NCBI GenBank assembly: GCA_036130055.1
Contig: JAYYOR010000036.1
Span: forward strand, 1-57,141
DNA from: TMED69 sp036130055
GTDB taxonomy: Bacteria > Pseudomonadota > Gammaproteobacteria > Ga0077536
Reading direction: 5' to 3'
Length of the DNA: 57,141 nucleotides
Shown here: positions 42,622-52,080 of the stretch, piece by piece
Layout: every line of letters starts with the position of its first letter
How positions within the stretch are numbered: the stretch's first letter is position 1
The notes under the pieces: model-generated
What the model was told of the DNA's origin: nothing
Database searches by the model: none
What the model saw: the letters and a program-made list of their open reading frames with translations, nothing else
Made by a program: the position numbers and the translations under genes

Positions 42622-43710
42622 ATGGCATATAAAATTTTACTATTAGCTGGAGACGGTATTGGAGCTGAAATCACAAACTCGGCGCTGGAAATTATTAAAT
42701 TTTTTAAGAGCAATGAAATTTTAAAAATCGAAACAGAAAATGCATTAGTGGGAGGGGATGCGATTGATAAGGTCGGCACCCCATTGCCTGAAGAAACCCT
42801 TAATTTAGCGAAAGCCTCGGATTCTATACTATTTGGTGCAGTTGGTGGTCCTAAGTGGGATGGACTTGAAAATAAAGATCGTCCAGAAGCGGGGCTGTTG
42901 AAACTCCGAGCTGAACTAGATTTATTCTGTAATTTAAGGCCTGCAACGGTTTTGAATGGAATGGCCGACTCGTCTACTTTGAAATCTGAGCTTGTAGAAA
43001 ACTTGGATTTGATGATCATTAGAGAATTGACAGGTGGTTTGTATTTCGGAAAACCTCGGGGTATTTTCTCTAAGAACAGTGTCAAATATGGCTTGAATAC
43101 TCTAACTTATTCAGTAGAAGAGATTGCGAGAATCGCAAGGGCTGGATTTGAAGTTGCTTTGAAACGTAACTCTAAACTTTGTTCAGTCGATAAAGCAAAT
43201 GTCCTTGAGGTATCACAGCTTTGGAGAGAAATTTTTACGAATATCTCTAAAGAGTACCCAACCGTAGAGTTTAGTAGTTTGTATGTAGACAATGCCGCGA
43301 TGCAATTAGTGAGATGGCCTAAGCAGTTCGACGTAATCGTAACAGAAAATATGTTTGGCGATATTTTGTCTGATTTAGCCGCTATGTTAACCGGTTCGAT
43401 TGGTATGTTACCCTCCGCTTCCTTAAATAACTCGAAAAAAGGATTGTATGAGCCTGTTCATGGCTCGGCGCCGGATATTGCCGGTCAGAATTGCTGTAAT
43501 CCAATAGCAATGATCATGTCTTTAGCAATGATGTTTCAATATAGCTTCGGAGAATTAAAAGCGGGCCAAATGATTATAAAATCCGTAGCGTCAGTTATAA
43601 AAAAAGGATTTTGTACACAAGATGTCAACATGCAAGGGGGAAAGACGGTTAGCACAAAAGAGTTAACTGCAAAGATCCTAGATGAACTGGAGGATTTTGC
43701 CAATGAATAA
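42622..43710 (+). CDS. leuB: 3-isopropylmalate dehydrogenase
   Basis: LeuB oxidatively decarboxylates 3-isopropylmalate in leucine synthesis. The 362-residue protein has ILLLAGDGIGAEIT at the N-terminus, IRELTGGLYFGKPRG, and the cofactor and metal region LSDLAAMLTGSIGMLPSASL followed by GLYEPVHGSAPDIAG. It keeps the NAD-type specificity region of IPMDH. leuC and leuD, usually just upstream, are not in this gap: dapC starts divergently 111 bases away. Its stop overlaps the asd start (ATGAATAA). Confidence 0.96.
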   Translation: MAYKILLLAGDGIGAEITNSALEIIKFFKSNEILKIETENALVGGDAIDKVGTPLPEETLNLAKASDSILFGAVGGPKWDGLENKDRPEAGLLKLRAELDLFCNLRPATVLNGMADSSTLKSELVENLDLMIIRELTGGLYFGKPRGIFSKNSVKYGLNTLTYSVEEIARIARAGFEVALKRNSKLCSVDKANVLEVSQLWREIFTNISKEYPTVEFSSLYVDNAAMQLVRWPKQFDVIVTENMFGDILSDLAAMLTGSIGMLPSASLNNSKKGLYEPVHGSAPDIAGQNCCNPIAMIMSLAMMFQYSFGELKAGQMIIKSVASVIKKGFCTQDVNMQGGKTVSTKELTAKILDELEDFANE

Positions 43711-44740
43711 AAAATCTTCTAAATGCAACGTGGCCGTTGTTGGAGCGACGGGACAGGTAGGAGAAGCTTTTTTCGATATTCTCAACGAGAGACTATTCCC
43801 TGTAAAAGAAATTTATCCGCTCGCTAGCTCAAAATCTATGGGCAAGACTATAACTTACGGTAATAGGAATTTGAAAGTTTGTGATTTATCGAATTTTGAT
43901 TTTAAAAATGTGGATATTGCTTTTTTCTCAGCAGGTGGCGAAGTTTCAAAAAAATATGTTCCTAAAGCCGCTTTAAATTGTGTGGTAATTGATAATACTT
44001 CTGCTTTTCGGTATGAGCCAGACATTCCATTAGTAGTTCCTGAGGTTAACTCGAGCGACATTTCACAATTTAAAAATACAAATATAATAGCTAACCCAAA
44101 TTGTTCTACGATTCAAATGGTAGTCGCACTAAAACCTATCCATGAAAAGTATGGTATTAAAAGGGTTAACGTTGCTACCTACCAGTCGGTATCAGGGAGT
44201 GGCCGGTCTGGAATAGAAGAGCTCGCCTCGCAGACCAGCAATTTACTTAATGCAAAAGAAATTGAAAAAAAAGTGTATCCGGAACAAATAGCTTTTAATT
44301 GCATCCCTCAAATTGATTGTTTTTTGGATAATGGATATACAAAAGAAGAAATGAAAATGGTTTGGGAGACAAAGAAGATATTAGGCGATGAATCGATAAA
44401 AGTAAATGCGACGACGGTTCGCGTTCCAGTTTTTTTTGGTCACTCGGAGGCAGTAAACGTAGAGTTAAAAAAAGAATTTAAAATATCTGATATAGTTGCT
44501 CTTTTAGAAAAAAGTCCTGGCTTAATTGTGTCGACAAAAAATGAAGAAGGCCAATATCCGACCGCAGCTGTAACCGGAGCAACTCAAGATGCTGTGTATG
44601 TCGGGAGAATTAGGCGGGATATTTCTATTGATAACGGCCTAAATTTATGGGTAGTAGCTGATAATATTAGAAAGGGCGCTGCTTTAAATAGTGTTCAAAT
44701 AGCCGAAATTTTAATTGCAGATTATCTTGATAATAATTAA
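43703..44740 (+). CDS. asd: Aspartate-semialdehyde dehydrogenase
   Basis: Asd makes aspartate semialdehyde, the branch point to lysine, threonine and methionine. Motifs are NVAVVGATGQVGEAF at the N-terminus and the catalytic Cys in NPNCSTIQMVVALKPI. I chose ATG 43703 (345 residues) with GGAGG at 43689-43693 as ribosome site. It overlaps the leuB stop. The longer frame from 43682 adds 7 residues of leuB overlap. Short Asd proteins of this type (about 340 residues) are found next to fimV in Pseudomonas and relatives. Confidence 0.95.
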   Translation: MNKKSSKCNVAVVGATGQVGEAFFDILNERLFPVKEIYPLASSKSMGKTITYGNRNLKVCDLSNFDFKNVDIAFFSAGGEVSKKYVPKAALNCVVIDNTSAFRYEPDIPLVVPEVNSSDISQFKNTNIIANPNCSTIQMVVALKPIHEKYGIKRVNVATYQSVSGSGRSGIEELASQTSNLLNAKEIEKKVYPEQIAFNCIPQIDCFLDNGYTKEEMKMVWETKKILGDESIKVNATTVRVPVFFGHSEAVNVELKKEFKISDIVALLEKSPGLIVSTKNEEGQYPTAAVTGATQDAVYVGRIRRDISIDNGLNLWVVADNIRKGAALNSVQIAEILIADYLDNN

Positions 44741-44741
44741 T

Positions 44742-46388
44742 ATGCGGCCTTTTAAACAATTGTACTGTGTTGTTCTGCTCGGGATTTTTTTATCAACGAC
44801 TCCAAGATATCTTTTCGCTTTAGGTTTCAAGGAGCCTCAAGTCCTTTCTTTCTTAAATCAGTCTCTTATATTTCAGGTAGAAATATCTGATGATGGTAGA
44901 GATATATTAAACGAATTTTATAATTTAGAGGCTGCGATAAGTCAATCGGAATTTAACGTAAAAAATCCGATACAGGTTGAAGCGAAGATAGTATCTGAAC
45001 CCATAAATAAAAAAATAGCCATAATTAGAACGAAAGAAATTATCAAAGAACCTTTTATTGAATTAAATCTAAAATTAGAAAGAAACGGAATGATGGTTTC
45101 GAGAATTTTTAATATTTTGCTAGAGCCTCCGACTTTTCTAAGTGCAGAATCAGAAAAAACATATACGGTCGACGTTAAATCTGCGGACACAGTTTGGTCA
45201 ATTGCAGAGAGATTTTTGCAGGAAAATATTTTTTCGATTGAGCAGATGATGATGGCAATCTATCGTCTTAACCCGGATTCATTTTATGATAGCAATGTTA
45301 ATCGGTTAAAAAATGGCACGCAGCTTCTCATTCCTGATATTTCAACAATCGTGTCTCTCGATAAAGCCACGGCCAAAAAATTATTTAGGAAGCAATATGA
45401 GCAGTGGAAACAAGATAATGTTACTCAAATAAAACAAACAATTTCGAGAGAAAACAGAGACGAACCTGTCCTGGAGGTTTTAAGTTCTCGTGACACGAAA
45501 AAGTTAGAAACTAGGAAAGAAGATGATGTGTTAAGCAATAAATTTGAAAAAGCGATAAATGATGATGAAGGACTACAACTTCAGCTTATTGAAGCAAAAA
45601 ATGCCTTGTCGTTGCTGGAAAAGCGCTTTGAAGAACAGTCGAAGCAACTTTTAAAGCTTACCGCTGAGTTAAAGAATATTAAAGCCAATCAGGTGAGCGA
45701 AAAAAAGGCGACGGCGGCCACCGCATCTAAAACCAGTTCTGATGGTTCTGACTTTTGGTTTTATCTAGTGATATTGATTATCTTTAGTTTGGCCGCTGTG
45801 GTTGGTTTTGCACTTTCTAGAAGAAGTAAAGACAGAATTATGAGAATAGATCCAACTTTACAAAGCCAAGGAAAAGAGGTTAAAGACTCAGTTAATACAG
45901 TTATGTCCGAGCCACAAAAACACGTTGATTCGAGCGCCCTGAAAGGAAATGAAGAGATTAATTCTAACAAAATAGGTTTGCCTGATTCAAAACTTTCAGC
46001 GCAATTAGTGCTGTCAATAAACTCCTATCTTGCCTATGAACGATACGATGATGCTCTTCGCGAATGCAAGAGTGGTCTGGAGAAGCTTCCAAACTCCATT
46101 GAGTTGAACGTCCTTTTTTTAAAGATTTTGAAGGAATGTGGAAAAACACAAATCTTTAAGCAAGAATGCCTAAGGCTTCGTACATTTTTTGGTGGGGAGA
46201 GTGAAGAGTGGTCACTCATAAATAGTGGAATAGGGATGCCCAAATTTGAGCAGGAGGATCAGCTAAAAAACAATACTAATTCAGAACAAAGCGCAACATA
46301 CTCTTCTAGTGATTTAGAATTAGACTTGGATCTGGAAATTCAGCCTGATTCAAGCGATAAAGATGATGAAAAACCAGAAAAAAACTAG
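44742..46388 (+). CDS. fimV: FimV/HubP-family polar protein, short form
   Basis: FimV/HubP proteins mark the cell pole and organise type IV pili or chemotaxis. The start at 44742 gives a signal peptide (residues 1-25) followed by LGFKEPQVLSFLNQSLIFQVEI, equivalent to the FimV N-terminal signature. A periplasmic LysM-like FimV domain includes TVWSIAERFLQ and NGTQLLIPD. A coiled-coil (LQLIEAKNALSLLEKRFEEQSKQLLKL) precedes a single TM (FWFYLVILIIFSLAAVVGFAL). The cytoplasmic part has a TPR-like motif (LAYERYDDALRECKSGLEKLPNS) near the C-terminus. At 548 residues it is much shorter than Pseudomonas FimV (over 900), lacking most of the long acidic region. It starts 1 base after asd. Confidence 0.88.
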   Translation: MRPFKQLYCVVLLGIFLSTTPRYLFALGFKEPQVLSFLNQSLIFQVEISDDGRDILNEFYNLEAAISQSEFNVKNPIQVEAKIVSEPINKKIAIIRTKEIIKEPFIELNLKLERNGMMVSRIFNILLEPPTFLSAESEKTYTVDVKSADTVWSIAERFLQENIFSIEQMMMAIYRLNPDSFYDSNVNRLKNGTQLLIPDISTIVSLDKATAKKLFRKQYEQWKQDNVTQIKQTISRENRDEPVLEVLSSRDTKKLETRKEDDVLSNKFEKAINDDEGLQLQLIEAKNALSLLEKRFEEQSKQLLKLTAELKNIKANQVSEKKATAATASKTSSDGSDFWFYLVILIIFSLAAVVGFALSRRSKDRIMRIDPTLQSQGKEVKDSVNTVMSEPQKHVDSSALKGNEEINSNKIGLPDSKLSAQLVLSINSYLAYERYDDALRECKSGLEKLPNSIELNVLFLKILKECGKTQIFKQECLRLRTFFGGESEEWSLINSGIGMPKFEQEDQLKNNTNSEQSATYSSSDLELDLDLEIQPDSSDKDDEKPEKN

Positions 46389-46407
46389 TGTTTAATTGGT
46401 GATCGGT

Positions 46408-47196
46408 ATGAAACGTTTTGCTTGTTCTGTTGAATACAATGGCAAAGATTATCAAGGATGGCAGTGTCAAAACGGAATGAAGACAGTGCAAGCAGAAATA
46501 GAGGAAGCTCTCAGCCGGGTCGCAAGTCATAAGACAACTGTTCATTGTGCTGGTAGAACCGATAGTGGTGTGCACAGTCTCGGTCAGGTGATTCACTTTG
46601 ATTCTAAAGCAGACCGAAAAAATTACGAGTGGGTTGGAGGAGTGAATTCTTTTTTGCCAAAAGATATCAGAATGAGATGGTGTCAGGAAACGAAAACTCA
46701 TTTTCACGCTCGTTATTCAGCATTGACACGGCGTTATTCCTATTATATTCACAATAATAGAATTAGAACAGCAATATTTGACGGCAGATTAGCGTGGGTC
46801 CCTTTTAGCTTAGATCATACTTTAATGCAGCGAGCATCTCAATTTTGGTTAGGAGAGAAAGATTTTGCGGCTTTTAGAGCAAAAGGTTGCCAAGCAAAAA
46901 CATCCAAAAGAAATATATTTGAAATCAGGATTGCAAGAAAGTCTGATATAATTGTCATCTCTATCGAAGCAAATAGCTTTTTGCAGAAAATGGTTCGAAA
47001 TTTAGTTGGCACTTTGATTGAAATTGGGGCAAAAAGAAAAAAAGTCGAGTGGGCTAAATTTGTATTAAACTCGAGGGATAGGAATTTTGCTGGAGCAACG
47101 GCACCACCTGAGGGACTTTATTTAACTCAAGTAAAATACCCGGTAGAATTCATGATGCCTAATGAAGATGATTGTTTTACAAAATACTTTTTGTAA
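46408..47196 (+). CDS. truA: tRNA pseudouridine(38-40) synthase TruA
   Basis: TruA forms pseudouridine at positions 38-40 of the tRNA anticodon arm. The 262-residue form from ATG 46408 starts MKRFACSVEYNGKDYQGWQ, which matches TruA. It carries the catalytic Asp in CAGRTDSGVHSLGQVIHF and the C-terminal SFLQKMVRNLVGTLIEIG. An upstream TTG frame at 46396 would add 4 residues. It lies 19 bases after fimV, the same order as in Pseudomonas. Confidence 0.96.
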   Translation: MKRFACSVEYNGKDYQGWQCQNGMKTVQAEIEEALSRVASHKTTVHCAGRTDSGVHSLGQVIHFDSKADRKNYEWVGGVNSFLPKDIRMRWCQETKTHFHARYSALTRRYSYYIHNNRIRTAIFDGRLAWVPFSLDHTLMQRASQFWLGEKDFAAFRAKGCQAKTSKRNIFEIRIARKSDIIVISIEANSFLQKMVRNLVGTLIEIGAKRKKVEWAKFVLNSRDRNFAGATAPPEGLYLTQVKYPVEFMMPNEDDCFTKYFL

Positions 47197-47242
47197 GAGC
47201 TAGTTGGGAAAATTATCTTTTTAAGTGAAGTAGATATTCATT

Positions 47243-47875
47243 GTGAATAAAATTAGAATAAAGATATGTGGTATTACTCGGAGTAAAGATGCTAACGCAG
47301 CTGTGGAGTTGGGTGCGGACGCCCTTGGATTTATATTTTTTCCGAAGAGCCCCCGTTTCATTAGTCTTGCCGAAGCTAAAATCATTGTTTCATCGATTTC
47401 ACCTTTTATTGCCAAGGTGGGCCTGTTCGTAAACCCTTCTCGGAATATGGTTGAAACTTGTATAAAAAATGTTGGAATTGATACACTGCAGTTTCATGGT
47501 GACGAGTCCCCGGAGTTTTGTAACACCTTTGGCCTGCCATGGATAAAGACTATTAGTGTGGGAGATAACGCAGACTTGGAAGAAGAAATTAGATCATACA
47601 AGGATGCTTCAGCGTACCTGTTCGATACCAAAAAGGTTGGATGTTACGGTGGAACGGGTCAGACTTTTAATTGGAATTTAATTCCGAAAGGTATAGATAA
47701 GCCTTTTATAGTTGCCGGCGGATTAAAATTAGATAATATTGAAGAAGCAGCAAGAATTCCCGATTTGTATGCTGTTGATGTATGCTCTGGGGTTGAAGAA
47801 GAAAAAGGAATAAAAAGTAGGCCACTCATGCGTGATTTTATTGAAAAAGTAAATAAGGAAAAATTTAATGCTTAA
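47243..47875 (+). CDS. trpF: Phosphoribosylanthranilate isomerase
   Basis: TrpF catalyses the Amadori rearrangement in tryptophan synthesis. The TIM-barrel protein of 210 residues begins IRIKICGITRSKDANAAVELGADALGFIFFPKSPRF, with the catalytic Cys in KICG and the barrel Asp later in YLFDTKKVGCYGGTGQTFNW. The C-terminal phosphate site is VAGGLKLDN and VDVCSGVEEEKGIKS. The start is GTG. The last codons overlap the trpB start (ATGCTTAA). This is the separate TrpF rather than the TrpCF fusion of enterics. Confidence 0.95.
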   Translation: MNKIRIKICGITRSKDANAAVELGADALGFIFFPKSPRFISLAEAKIIVSSISPFIAKVGLFVNPSRNMVETCIKNVGIDTLQFHGDESPEFCNTFGLPWIKTISVGDNADLEEEIRSYKDASAYLFDTKKVGCYGGTGQTFNWNLIPKGIDKPFIVAGGLKLDNIEEAARIPDLYAVDVCSGVEEEKGIKSRPLMRDFIEKVNKEKFNA

Positions 47876-49097
47876 GAATGTTGAAACTGGATGGCAGATA
47901 ACTGAATATAGCCTTCCTGACGAAAGCGGCCATTTTGGAATTTATGGGGGCCGTTTTGTTGCTGAAACTTTGATGGGACCGCTTTCAGAATTAGAGAAAG
48001 CATACGATCAACTAATAAAAGATAAGTCATTCATTGAAAATCTACGAAGTGATTTGTCCCTCTTCGTGGGGAGACCTACCCCTTTGTATTTTGCCGAAAG
48101 ATTGTCAGAAAAATGTGGTGGAGGAAGAATTTTTCTAAAACGCGAGGACCTAAACCACACCGGAGCGCACAAAGTGAACAATACTGTCGGGCAAGCGCTA
48201 CTCGCAAAAAAAATGGGTAAAACTCGAATTATCGCAGAGACCGGCGCAGGTCAACATGGGGTGGCTACTGCAACAATTGCCGCGCGAATGGGTATGAAAT
48301 GCTGCATATATATGGGCAGTGAGGATATCAAAAGGCAATCGCCAAATGTTTTTAGAATGAAGTTACTCGGGGCGGAGGTAATTTCAGTAGAATCTGGATC
48401 AAAAACCTTAAAAGATGCACTTAATGAAGCTTTAAGAGATTGGGTAACCAATGTCGATGATACCTATTATATTATCGGAACGGTTGCTGGTCCTCACCCT
48501 TATCCAAAAATAGTTCGTGATTTTCAAGCCGTAATAGGCCAGGAAACTAAAAGACAATGTCTGGAGCAGATTGGCGCCCTACCAGACGCTATTGTAGCTT
48601 GCGTGGGGGGTGGTTCAAATGCGATTGGAATATTTCACCCATTTCTCCATGATAAAAAAGTAAAATTAATTGGAGTCGAGGCTGGGGGATTTGGGATACC
48701 CACAGGAAAACATTCAGCTCCTTTGGCAGCAGGCTCACCTGGTGTACTGCATGGAAATAGAACGTATTTAATGCAAGATGAGTTAGGTCAGATAAATCCA
48801 ACCCATTCTGTATCAGCAGGACTCGATTATCCCGGGGTAGGTCCTGAGCACGCTTGGTTAAAGGATCAAGGTCGGGTTGAGTATACTACCGTTGATGATG
48901 AGAGTGCTCTTCAGGCATTCGAAAACATGTGCCTTTACGAGGGGATAATCCCTGCTTTGGAAACAAGTCATGCTTTAGCGGAAGCGGAAAGTTTAGCTCG
49001 TAAACTTTCAAATACATCTTCTATTGTCGTTAACTTATCGGGGCGCGGTGATAAAGATCTATTTACGGTTGCAGATATCAAAGGCATATCCCTTTAG
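47868..49097 (+). CDS. trpB: Tryptophan synthase beta subunit
   Basis: TrpB joins indole and serine through PLP to form tryptophan. At 409 residues it is full length. FGIYGGRFVAETLMGPL is the TrpB1 N-terminal signature. The PLP Lys is in KREDLNHTGAHKVNN, the catalytic Glu region is ETGAGQHGVATA, and the phosphate loop is CVGGGSNAIG. It is translationally coupled to trpF by overlap, and trpA follows 12 bases later, allowing the alpha2beta2 channel complex to be made together. Confidence 0.97.
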   Translation: MLKNVETGWQITEYSLPDESGHFGIYGGRFVAETLMGPLSELEKAYDQLIKDKSFIENLRSDLSLFVGRPTPLYFAERLSEKCGGGRIFLKREDLNHTGAHKVNNTVGQALLAKKMGKTRIIAETGAGQHGVATATIAARMGMKCCIYMGSEDIKRQSPNVFRMKLLGAEVISVESGSKTLKDALNEALRDWVTNVDDTYYIIGTVAGPHPYPKIVRDFQAVIGQETKRQCLEQIGALPDAIVACVGGGSNAIGIFHPFLHDKKVKLIGVEAGGFGIPTGKHSAPLAAGSPGVLHGNRTYLMQDELGQINPTHSVSAGLDYPGVGPEHAWLKDQGRVEYTTVDDESALQAFENMCLYEGIIPALETSHALAEAESLARKLSNTSSIVVNLSGRGDKDLFTVADIKGISL

Positions 49098-49109
49098 AGG
49101 ATTGTTCGG

Positions 49110-49919
49110 ATGAGCAGAATAGATACTTGTTTTGAAAAGTTAAGAGAATCTGGTCGCAAAGGACTAATTACCTATATCACTGCTGGTGATCCGGATATTG
49201 AATCAACTCTAGAATATATGAATGTGTTAGTTAAGAATGGAGCAGACATTATTGAAATCGGAGTACCTTTTTCTGATCCGATTGCAGACGGTCCGACTAT
49301 TCAAAGAGCGAGTGAACGTGCCTTGAATAATGGCACCAATTTAAATGCAATATTTGAGTTGATAACCGAATTCAGGCGTACGAATTTAACAACGCCTGTC
49401 GTTCTGATGGGTTATCTTAACCCTTTTGAGCAGAAAGGGTTTGAAGAGCTTTCGATCGAAGCTCGAAAAGTAGGGGTCGATGGTTTTTTGATCGTCGACT
49501 TGCCCCCTGAAGAAGCAGAGTCGATTAATTGCCACCTGAAAAAAGCAGAATTAAGCCAGATCTTTCTGATCGCACCTAATACTGATATTACAAGAGTTGA
49601 TACGATCAAGACGCTAGCGAGTGGTTTTGTTTATTTCGTGTCGGTGAAGGGCGTAACTGGCGATAAAGGAATTCAAATGAAAGAAATTGTCGAGAATATT
49701 GCTGCTGCAAGGCGTGCGGTAAATATTCCTATAGGTATTGGATTTGGCATTAAAAAAAATGAAGATGCGGTAGCAGCCGCGGAAAACGCGGATGCTGTGA
49801 TTGTTGGTAGTGCATTAATCGAAATAATAGAGGATTCCACTGACAAAAAATCCTGCCTATCCTCACTGGGTTCTTTTGTGTTCGGTCTACGTAATTCCAT
49901 CGACAAGGCAGTAAAATAA
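49110..49919 (+). CDS. trpA: Tryptophan synthase alpha subunit
   Basis: TrpA cleaves indole-3-glycerol phosphate and passes indole to TrpB. The 269-residue TIM barrel has the catalytic Glu in IIEIGVPFSDPIADGPTIQ and the second acid in FLIVDLPPEEAE. YFVSVKGVTGDK and IGIGFGIKKNEDA form the phosphate site. TAGAGGATTG at the end of trpB serves as ribosome site. accD follows by 4 bases, linking tryptophan synthesis to the accD-folC block. Confidence 0.96.
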   Translation: MSRIDTCFEKLRESGRKGLITYITAGDPDIESTLEYMNVLVKNGADIIEIGVPFSDPIADGPTIQRASERALNNGTNLNAIFELITEFRRTNLTTPVVLMGYLNPFEQKGFEELSIEARKVGVDGFLIVDLPPEEAESINCHLKKAELSQIFLIAPNTDITRVDTIKTLASGFVYFVSVKGVTGDKGIQMKEIVENIAAARRAVNIPIGIGFGIKKNEDAVAAAENADAVIVGSALIEIIEDSTDKKSCLSSLGSFVFGLRNSIDKAVK

Positions 49920-49923
49920 AATA

Positions 49924-50769
49924 ATGAATTGGTTCAAAAAATTAATTCCTGCTCGCATAAGAGTTGAGGGTGTTGCAAAAAGAAATATTCCAGAAGGTAT
50001 CTGGAATAATTGTAAAAACTGTGGTGCTATGCTCTATAAACCTGAACTAGAAAGGTGCCAGTTTGTCTGTAATAAGTGTAACCATCATATGCGAATAGGA
50101 GCTCGCCAAAGATTAGATTATTTTCTTGATAATAATTCGACTTTCGAACTTGCCGCAGATATAGAGCCTTTAGATTTTCTTAAATTTAAGGATGTTAAAA
50201 AATATAAAGACAGGCTAAGTTTGGCCAAGAAAAAGACTGGTGAAAATGATGCGCTTTTAGTAATGGGAGGAAACCTCAAAACAACTCCAGTAGTCGCAGC
50301 AGCGTTTGATTTCGATTTTCTTGGCGGTTCTATGGGTTCTGTTGTTGGCGAAAAATTCTATCAAGCAGTCCAATATGCTATTAAGCAAAAAATTCCCTTT
50401 ATTTGCTTTTCGTCAAGCGGTGGAGCCAGGATGCAGGAAGGACTCGTTTCTTTGATGCAGATGGCAAAAACGAGTTCTGCTGTTGATCAGCTTAGAGAGA
50501 TGGGTCTCCCTTTTATCAGTGTTCTAACTGACCCAACTACTGGCGGAGTCTCAGCGAGTCTTGCCATGTTAGGGGATATAATAATCGCAGAACCTGATGC
50601 GCTTATAGGATTTGCAGGACCTCGAGTAATTCAGCAAACAGTCGGGGCAGTGTTACCAGATGGATTTCAAAAAAGCGAGTTTTTACTTTCTCACGGCGCT
50701 ATAGATATGATCGTTCAACGTAGTGATTTGAGAGATACAATCGCAAATCTTATCAACTTACTTTATTGA
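49924..50769 (+). CDS. accD: Acetyl-CoA carboxylase carboxyltransferase beta subunit
   Basis: AccD, with AccA, transfers carboxyl from biotin to acetyl-CoA to give malonyl-CoA for fatty acid synthesis. The 281-residue protein has the N-terminal zinc ribbon C30-x2-C33 and C49-x2-C52 (CKNCGAML and CNKCNHHMR), and the crotonase-fold CoA site FICFSSSGGARMQEGLVSLMQMAKT with PTTGGVSASLAMLGDIIIAEP. It lies between trpA and folC as in other gammaproteobacteria. Confidence 0.97.
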   Translation: MNWFKKLIPARIRVEGVAKRNIPEGIWNNCKNCGAMLYKPELERCQFVCNKCNHHMRIGARQRLDYFLDNNSTFELAADIEPLDFLKFKDVKKYKDRLSLAKKKTGENDALLVMGGNLKTTPVVAAAFDFDFLGGSMGSVVGEKFYQAVQYAIKQKIPFICFSSSGGARMQEGLVSLMQMAKTSSAVDQLREMGLPFISVLTDPTTGGVSASLAMLGDIIIAEPDALIGFAGPRVIQQTVGAVLPDGFQKSEFLLSHGAIDMIVQRSDLRDTIANLINLLY

Positions 50770-50814
50770 TTAATTACATTTTATTTTTAGTTTTTTAATG
50801 AAAGAGATTACTTG

Positions 50815-52080
50815 ATGATGACAAGTCTTGATGATTGGTTAAGTAAAATTACTAAAGAAAGTGTTCCGGGTATACAGCTTGGTCTTGGAAGATGCAGAAA
50901 GTTAATTAATGGGCTTGGTTGTTTTAGTGGTGATCAACGGAGCGTTGTCGTCGGTGGAACGAACGGGAAAGGTTCGTGCGTGGCTATGCTTGAGGCTATT
51001 TTACTTGAGTATGGTTATACGGTGGGTAGTTATACTTCACCCCATATTCATAAAATAAATGAAAGAATTAAGCGTAATGGGATCGAAATTACAGACCAAC
51101 AATTAATCCAAAGTTTTGAAATAATTGGCGAAGCTCCGGGTTCGGACAACTTAACATTTTTCGAATATGTCACTATGGCGGCTTTTTATTTTTTTTCTCA
51201 ATATGATTTAGATATTATTATTCTAGAAGTTGGGCTCGGTGGAAGATTAGACGCTGTAAATTGTATTGATTCTGATATCGCATTAATTTCGTCGGTTGGT
51301 ATAGACCATGTTGAATTCCTTGGCGATACAAGAGAGAAAATCGGATTTGAAAAAGCCGGAATAATGAGGAAAGGGAAACATGCTGTTTGCTCAGATAATA
51401 ATATACCGGATTCTATAATTAAATTTGCGCTTGAGAATGAAGTGTTTTTGCATACGCTCGGTGTTGACTTTCAAATTAATCATTCCGACTCAAAATGGCA
51501 GTGGTGGACAGATGATAAGATGGTTGAAGGTTTGTACAATTCTTTAATTAGAACTAACTCTCAACTTAGAAATTTAAGCGGAGTTTTGAAGGTTTTAGAT
51601 TTACTTGAATTAGAACTTAAAGAAAAGAAAATTCAAAAAGCTTTAGATAGTATTAATTTAAAAGGTAGATTTGAAATTTTTAAATACAATAATAAAGAGT
51701 GGATCATCGATGTAGCGCATAACCGTGAGGCTGCCACGAATCTTGCCGATTGTGTAAATACATTACCTAAGTATGAGACAACCTTGGGAATTTTTGGCCT
51801 TCAAAAAACCAAAAACTTGCCAGATTTCTTTGAAGCGTTCGTAGAACAAATTGATTTATGGTTCTTGCCTTCCTTTAACCAAGAAACATTCTGGAGGACA
51901 AGCGACATTAAGTGTTTCTTGGAAAATTCAGGAGTTGAAGAGTCGCATATTTTTAGTTTTGATTCAATGGGGGATGCGGTGAATGAAATTAAGTCTAGGT
52001 TATCGTGTGACAGGATATTGGTTGCGGGTTCATTCGTTTTAGTACAACAGGTTTTAGAAAATATCGATACTTCAATATGA
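50815..52080 (+). CDS. folC: Dihydrofolate synthase/folylpolyglutamate synthase
   Basis: FolC adds glutamate to dihydropteroate and folates. It is a Mur-ligase-like ATPase of about 421 residues. The P loop VVGGTNGKGSCVAMLEAIL is clear, followed by YTSPHIHKINERI, LEVGLGGRLDAVN and the carbamylated-Lys region GFEKAGIMRKGK. C-terminal IIDVAHNREAA also fits. Two adjacent ATGs (50815, 50818) are equally possible, with AAAGAG upstream. The TTG at 50812 is less likely. The stop overlaps the SPOR gene start (ATGA). Confidence 0.95.
   Translation: MMTSLDDWLSKITKESVPGIQLGLGRCRKLINGLGCFSGDQRSVVVGGTNGKGSCVAMLEAILLEYGYTVGSYTSPHIHKINERIKRNGIEITDQQLIQSFEIIGEAPGSDNLTFFEYVTMAAFYFFSQYDLDIIILEVGLGGRLDAVNCIDSDIALISSVGIDHVEFLGDTREKIGFEKAGIMRKGKHAVCSDNNIPDSIIKFALENEVFLHTLGVDFQINHSDSKWQWWTDDKMVEGLYNSLIRTNSQLRNLSGVLKVLDLLELELKEKKIQKALDSINLKGRFEIFKYNNKEWIIDVAHNREAATNLADCVNTLPKYETTLGIFGLQKTKNLPDFFEAFVEQIDLWFLPSFNQETFWRTSDIKCFLENSGVEESHIFSFDSMGDAVNEIKSRLSCDRILVAGSFVLVQQVLENIDTSI

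Noticed and set aside
42615..43085. 156-residue minus-strand ORF opposite leuB
   Set aside because: It is a shadow of leuB coding sequence with low-complexity Ser/Pro composition.
47197..47242. trp attenuator before trpF
   Set aside because: The 46-base gap holds no Trp-codon leader peptide or alternative hairpins.
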